Below are positions 59,512-64,000 of a DNA stretch of 64,000 nt, piece by piece (positions within the stretch are counted from its first letter, which is position 1; each line of letters opens with the position of its first letter). Source of the DNA: Archivesica marissinica. Taxonomy: Eukaryota; Mollusca; Bivalvia; Venerida; Vesicomyidae. A program made the translations under genes and the position numbers. The stretch spans positions 80,200,661 to 80,264,660 of the forward strand of contig CM026387.1 of NCBI GenBank assembly GCA_014843695.1, in the 5' to 3' direction. Under the pieces are notes generated by a model, which saw only the letters and a list, made by a program, of their open reading frames with translations, ran no database searches and was not told the DNA's origin.

Positions 59512-59753
59512 AACGTGGCACAACAACCAGGCCAACATCCGACCGTATGACTGAGGCATAACTCCGCGTGGTTACAAACAAGCATGTACGAAACGTGGCA
59601 CAACAACCAGACCAACATCCGACCGTATGACTGAGGCATCACTCCGCGTGGTTACAAACAAGCACGTACGAAACGTGGCACAACAACCAGGCCAACATCC
59701 GACCGTATGACTGAGGCATCACTCCGCGTGGTTACAAACAAGCATGTACGAAA
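59512..59753. repeat. 80-bp tandem repeat (three copies)
   Basis: Units ACGTGGCACAACAACCAGGC, CAACATCCGACCGTATGACT and GAGGCATCACTCCGCGTGG, nearly identical. Comparatively GC-rich for this window. Confidence 0.95.
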
Positions 59754-59858
59754 CCGTGATTCCAGTCAATGTATTTCACACGTCTTCAATTCGAAGAAAA
59801 TATTTAGATCTGTTGTATACATGTTAAAATAATCGTATCAAAATCGTTATTACTTACA

Positions 59859-60147
59859 GACGGATCTGTAGTCCAGTGGTAACACGCTGGACTGGTAATC
59901 CAGGGATCGCAGGTTCGATCCCCCGTCTAACCCTAATACAATTAACAGTCTTTCAGATGGGACTTTAAACCGAGGTATTGTGTCGGAGGTTTACACCGTG
60001 CACGTAAAAGAACAAGAGGAGACTTTGGAATGGGTCTCTCTCTATATCATTGCACTATCCTCCAAAATCTAAAATGACTAATATCTTCAGGAGGCGTCGC
60101 TCATATGGGCAACCGGTAACGACGATAAATAAACGTAAAACACACAT
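59859..60147 (+). mobile_element. tRNA-derived SINE, family 1
   Basis: Head GGATCTGTAGTCCAGTGGTA, B box GGTTCGATCC, complete body and tail GATAAATAAACGTAAAACAC. TTATTACTTA direct repeats flank it (about 59848 and 60149). Confidence 0.87.
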
Positions 60148-60244
60148 GTTATTACTTATTTGCTGCAACGTTTGACCATCATGTATACGTAACTACAGCG
60201 AGTATGAACCGACCATACGTACGTTTCTGTTGTACCATATACTA

Positions 60245-60511
60245 GTATGTTTGTTTATGGGGTTTAAAGTCGCACCAACAGCTTAGGTCATACAGCGAAT
60301 CTCCAGCTATTATTGGTGGAGACAGATCCAGGATGCAGCAATTCAGGCACGGACGGGCACCCGGATAGAACCACCGACCTTCTGCAAGAGAGTTGGATAG
60401 TTTATTCATATGAAGGAATTCGACACCCTAGTGGGATTCGAACCTACAATGGTGATGGGCAAGTGATATAAAGTCAACGACTTTAACCACTCGGCCACGG
60501 AGTCTCCCAAT
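60245..60511 (-). mobile_element. tRNA-derived SINE, family 4, best copy
   Basis: The minus-strand head GACTCCGTGGCCGAGTGGTT with a long variable region and GTAGGTTCGAATCCC is tRNA-Ser/Leu-like. The body runs to GACCTAAGCTGTTGGTGCG and the end is near TAAACCCCATAAAC. Confidence 0.8.
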
Positions 60512-61425
60512 ATATTATGTAATTTTAACTTACATCCCTTCTTTGAAAACAACTTTTGCTTTATCACAATTCATTTAACTTCCTCTTATAAAGACCGCGT
60601 ACAGGTTATTCCCATGGATAATGAAATATTTGATATGAAGTCATCATTTTACTTGTAAGAATAGATTAATGGTTGACTAAGAAAAAGTGGTTGAATATCT
60701 TAAGATACGGGACATTATTGGAATTTCAGGATCACCCAGGGTGTGTGCTTCTAACTGTATGGTTTTCATTTATCCTGTTTGTTGGTTTAAACATATTTAT
60801 TCGACATTATATAATTATATACCATAATTTACTACAAATACGTATGTACACAATACATACAAGTGGATTGTTAGATACGTTAAATGTAGTATAAGATAAA
60901 TGGACACATGTCGGAGACGCAGAAGAGAGGCAATGTTCTCGTGCGCACGTGTTAGCATATGTTACTACATTGCTCCAGTCTGCTAAAGAGTTGTATGTAC
61001 GCCAAGGCCGTTCGAGTAACGTTCGTACTGAGTTCACAACCCGCCCGTTATCCCGTTCTGGTCAGAACGCGAAAGCCCGACGTTTGTTTTAAACAGTTCA
61101 AAACAAACATGGCGGCTTGGCTGTCAATGAAGTTAGGTAGCGTTCCAATAGAGATCTAGTTCTTAACAAGTAGCAATGAGTCCTCATGTCGTACTCGACA
61201 TGTAAGTGTGACATTTGATTGCTGTGTGCAAAACCCCAATTTGCACGAAATGTTTATTATTGTTATAATAAATAGTAATGTATTATGTAAATACATTAAA
61301 CTGTTTCTATATATGGCCAAATGTTTACCATGTAATATATATATATTTGTTTTATGCATAATCGTCTGCTATTATTTTCGCGCCTAAAATTATCAATCTC
61401 GCTTCGCGCGGGAAATGACTTAAGA
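60512..61425. other. Unassigned sequence
   Basis: No gene supported. A CpG-richer stretch near 61000-61110 stands out slightly. Confidence 0.4.
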
Positions 61426-62270
61426 TGTTAGGCCTAATCTCAGTTTATCAAGGCCGTGGTTGCAGGTGTCAAGTTATGTAATACAAAGGCACCGAACTGG
61501 TTTGATGGTGTAATATTAGATAACAGGCCGTGGTTGCAGGTGTCCAGTTATGTAATATAAAGGCACCGAACTGTTTTGATGGTGTAATATTAGATAACAT
61601 AACAGATGTTTAGGAATAACAGATGTTTTAGGAATTGTTATATCATATATACACTGATTCAATCATGTATATAAGAAATGGATTTTATTAACATAAATCA
61701 GACACACTAGAGCCTAACTCCAGGAGCTAGAAAGGTCGTGATCTCAATCTAGTATATAGAACATATAAACTGTATTTATGATACTTAGATATTATGGACA
61801 TTATAAGAAATATAACTTATAAAGATTTGTCGAATAATTAAATTGTTCAGCCATAGAAGAAACCGAGAGTTTCGGCGAACCTATCGAAGGTGATTAAAAG
61901 TTAATCTAATCGGAAACAGTGATTAGATTATAGTGATATTGAGTAATGACGGATTAGAAAGATTGGATGTTAAATATACTGTGTAAGCGCATAGTCGGCT
62001 CACACAAATGGATTGTTAAATAAGCTTTTAATGATACGATGTATATATATATATAGATCACTGATTATATATATATGGATATTTCTGATGCCAATTTAAA
62101 CAAGATATTATAGAGAAGAAATGTAATACTGTGTTGAGTTATCAGTAATACATATAATAACGAAGAAACCCCCTAGACAACTCCAGCGAGTCTACAATAG
62201 GATAGACCCTGGTAAGAGCCGTAGCAACCGAGACATATTATTACGAGAAGAAAAAGGAGAGTTTGCGACA
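61426..62270 (+). mobile_element. Probable 5' LTR of a Ty3/gypsy-like element
   Basis: Inferred from position: it starts TGTTAGGCC, ends GCGACA, and is followed at once by a primer-binding-like site. It contains a 75-bp direct duplication (GGCCGTGGTTGCAGGTGTC at 61451 and 61528) and TATA-rich stretches near 62040-62075. The start is a best guess, because the 3' LTR lies outside the window. Confidence 0.45.
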
Positions 62271-62272
62271 AT

Positions 62273-62291
62273 TGGGACGCTCGTCCGGGAT
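62273..62291 (+). promoter_or_regulatory. Candidate primer-binding site, tRNA-Pro-like
   Basis: TGGGACGCTCGTCCGGGAT is nearly complementary to the 3' end of tRNA-Pro; retroelements primed by tRNA-Pro use TGGGGGCTCGTCCGGGAT. It differs by a small insertion/substitution. Confidence 0.55.
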
Positions 62292-62709
62292 TGGAAATAA
62301 AGAAGAGGTGACATATTGTGAAGGACACTAGGATTTATATATGGAATATTGTGAAGGACACTAGGATTTATACATGAAGAATACAAGGGACTATTAATTA
62401 ACGTGGGAAAACAGAAGTGCATGCGAGACAGTGTTAGAATTTGGAAATAAGTGAAAGACGTCAACGAATTATTAAATTAATGAACTGGATTAAATTATTG
62501 GAAATGTGCAAACTTTGAATATGTGATAAATTATATATTGGATTAACGGACGAGACAGACTTCGGTAAGTACCAGTTTTCTTTTCATAGAGGCTTAATAT
62601 TATCATTAAAATTATATTAGTGATTTACTTCCTTGTATTGAACTCAATTCTATAATACATTTGGAGATACATTCTGGGGATTAAAAATTTTGGGAAATAA
62701 AAAAATAAA
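62292..62709 (+). other. LTR-element leader
   Basis: Untranslated region between the primer site and the gag ATG. It has a 33-bp direct repeat (GTGAAGGACACTAGGATTTA at 62318 and 62350). A GACTTCGGTAAGTACC at 62558 contains a splice-donor consensus. Confidence 0.5.
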
Positions 62710-64000
62710 ATGGCTACAACTAGGAGTGCTAATAAGGAAACTGAGGGGCCGGTTCACCCCGACTTGCAGAAAACAGGTGATGAGATATGGGACAAATTAA
62801 TGAGACTTCCCTTCTTTAATCAGGCAAATCTGGAACGTCAGGGTGAGATTTATGAGAAAGAAAGGGAAGAAGTAAAACAAAGAGAAGAAAGAGAGAGAGA
62901 AAGAGAGAGGGAAAGAGAAGAAAGAGAGAGAGAAAGAGAGAGGGAAAGAGAGAGGGAAGAAGTAAAACAAAGAGGGGAAAGAGAAGAGAAAGAAAGGGAC
63001 AGGGAGGAAAGAATGCAAAGGGAGAAAATGCAGATGGAGATTCGCCTGAGAGAAATCCAGAGAGATCAGGAATCTCAGCAAAATAACCCCCTCCATACAG
63101 ATAATAGGCCCTCTAAGACAAACATTTCTGTTCCTATTTGGACCCAGACTATGAGGCCAGATAAATTCTTCGCAACATGTGAGAGACTGGTCGAAGCTAG
63201 CCAGGTCGCCAAACAAACATGGGTGGGCCATATTATAGACAAGTTGTCCGACAAGGCCAGAAATATATATGCCACTCTTCCTGTCCAAGACGCTAATAAT
63301 TACGATACCCTAAAGGCCGCCATCTTGGATGAATATAGACTCTCACCCACTGTATATAGAAAGAATTTCTTCTCTTGGGTAAAGAAACCTCAGCAGACAT
63401 ATTCCGAATTCATTAAGGAATTAAGGGAGCAAATGACTCTATGGACGGAGAACAATGATCCGAGCGAGGTCAACTGGATCGAGCTGCTCTTGAGATATAG
63501 GTTCGATTCCCAGCTAAGTGATGAGCTTAATTTGTTCATTCTGGATAAGAAAGCATCTACTCTCCAGGAATGTATTTCCCTGGCTGATGAATATAACCTC
63601 CATCGCAGATTAGCGCCCAGGACACGGATTAATTCAAATCCGAATGTGAAACCCAGAGATACAGAACACCGACCTCAAGCCCCAAGGCCATATATCCCAT
63701 CACCCATGTATCGACCCAATATTAGGATAGATAATTCCCAAGCTACCCATAGAACTCCCCGGATAGAAAAATATTGTAGTTATTGTAGGCGTAATGGCCA
63801 CGGACGAACAGAGTGTTGGGCAGATCCCCATTCACCTAGGTACAGGGGTACTAGAAACCTAGCAAACGGACACCAAGTGTCAAACACTACTCATAGTTCA
63901 GCCTTTATAACCAATGAGACAGTGAACTCATGTGAAAATACCGAGATGGTAAATCCATTACTTGCCAAATATACAGGTCAAGCACGCATAAATAATAACA
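62710..64000 (+). CDS. Gag-like polyprotein of an LTR retrotransposon (runs off the window)
   Basis: Open from ATG at 62710 to the window end, 430 codons without a stop. Residues about 45-120 are a highly charged Glu/Arg/Lys coiled coil encoded by GA-rich repeats. About 140-300 is a capsid-like helical region: FFATCERLVEASQVAKQTW, DKLSDKARNIYATLP, FFSWVKKPQQTYSEFIKEL and ISLADEYNLHR, resembling SCAN-type/Ty3 capsids in which a W-x-F and an x-L-x-D-x-Y pattern recur. A proline-rich linker follows, then one zinc knuckle, CSYCRRNGHGRTEC (CX2CX4HX4C), near residue 360 for RNA binding. Protease and polymerase should lie beyond 64000. The frame is intact, so the copy may be recent. Ty3/gypsy is likelier than BEL because of the single knuckle, but this is not proven. 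Confidence 0.75.
   Translation, partial: MATTRSANKETEGPVHPDLQKTGDEIWDKLMRLPFFNQANLERQGEIYEKEREEVKQREEREREREREREEREREREREREREEVKQRGEREEKERDREERMQREKMQMEIRLREIQRDQESQQNNPLHTDNRPSKTNISVPIWTQTMRPDKFFATCERLVEASQVAKQTWVGHIIDKLSDKARNIYATLPVQDANNYDTLKAAILDEYRLSPTVYRKNFFSWVKKPQQTYSEFIKELREQMTLWTENNDPSEVNWIELLLRYRFDSQLSDELNLFILDKKASTLQECISLADEYNLHRRLAPRTRINSNPNVKPRDTEHRPQAPRPYIPSPMYRPNIRIDNSQATHRTPRIEKYCSYCRRNGHGRTECWADPHSPRYRGTRNLANGHQVSNTTHSSAFITNETVNSCENTEMVNPLLAKYTGQARINNN

Noticed and set aside
7970..60500. Genuine tRNA genes at the A-box/B-box sites
   Set aside because: Each is the head of a longer repeated unit with a body, tail and often target duplications, so they are SINE heads.
62797..63288. 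Minus-strand frame rich in Phe/Leu/Ser
   Set aside because: Antisense shadow of the gag coiled coil.

Overview
The window is AT-rich, intron-rich animal nuclear DNA. It looks like an invertebrate, most likely a lophotrochozoan such as a mollusc; that placement is inferred from the mix of RTE-like and other non-LTR elements, several tRNA-derived SINE families, an LTR element with a gag gene, and intron-borne minisatellites. There are no bacterial-type operons. Two runs of exactly 1000 N (9656-10655 and 25996-26995) are fixed-size scaffold gaps, so the window is three contigs: 1-9655, 10656-25995 and 26996-64000.

Left contig (1-9655): a decayed non-LTR retrotransposon end (about 420-1200, minus), an almost complete RTE-like LINE (1757-4800, minus, one frameshift and one in-frame stop), a broken copy of a multicopy invertebrate family with PIN/FEN-nuclease-like motifs (about 5640-7735, plus), and several SINEs. 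No host gene was recognised here.

Middle contig (10656-25995): two adjacent exons of RAD50 on the minus strand (14822-14912 and 13417-13549). They encode the approach to, and the Cys-X-X-Cys of, the zinc hook, and their splice phases agree. The rest is almost entirely tandem repeat: a 39-bp array, a 73-bp array that contains the splice donor of the hook exon, a second 39-bp array, and about 9 kb of a 26-bp array. The 26-bp array carries three copies of a 0.96-kb hAT-like non-autonomous element with 8-bp target duplications, arranged as a higher-order repeat of about 4.2 kb.

Right contig (26996-64000): the 5' part of a minus-strand gene assembled here from eight exons (54473 down to 28347) whose phases all chain. 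It encodes a signal peptide, a laminin-G/concanavalin-like domain and a laminin-N-terminal-like domain, in the order seen at the N terminus of usherin (USH2A). Most of its introns hold one or more minisatellites; one array begins inside the 3' end of an exon and repeats its splice donor dozens of times. Upstream of the gene are SINEs, a 975-bp foldback element with an 8-bp target duplication, a LINE 3' end, and at the right edge the leader and gag gene of an LTR retrotransposon that runs off the window.

The two host genes are unrelated in function: DNA double-strand-break repair, and an extracellular matrix or cell-surface protein. They share one feature: minisatellites sitting on, or made of, 5' splice-site sequence. 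That is the most unusual signal in the window.
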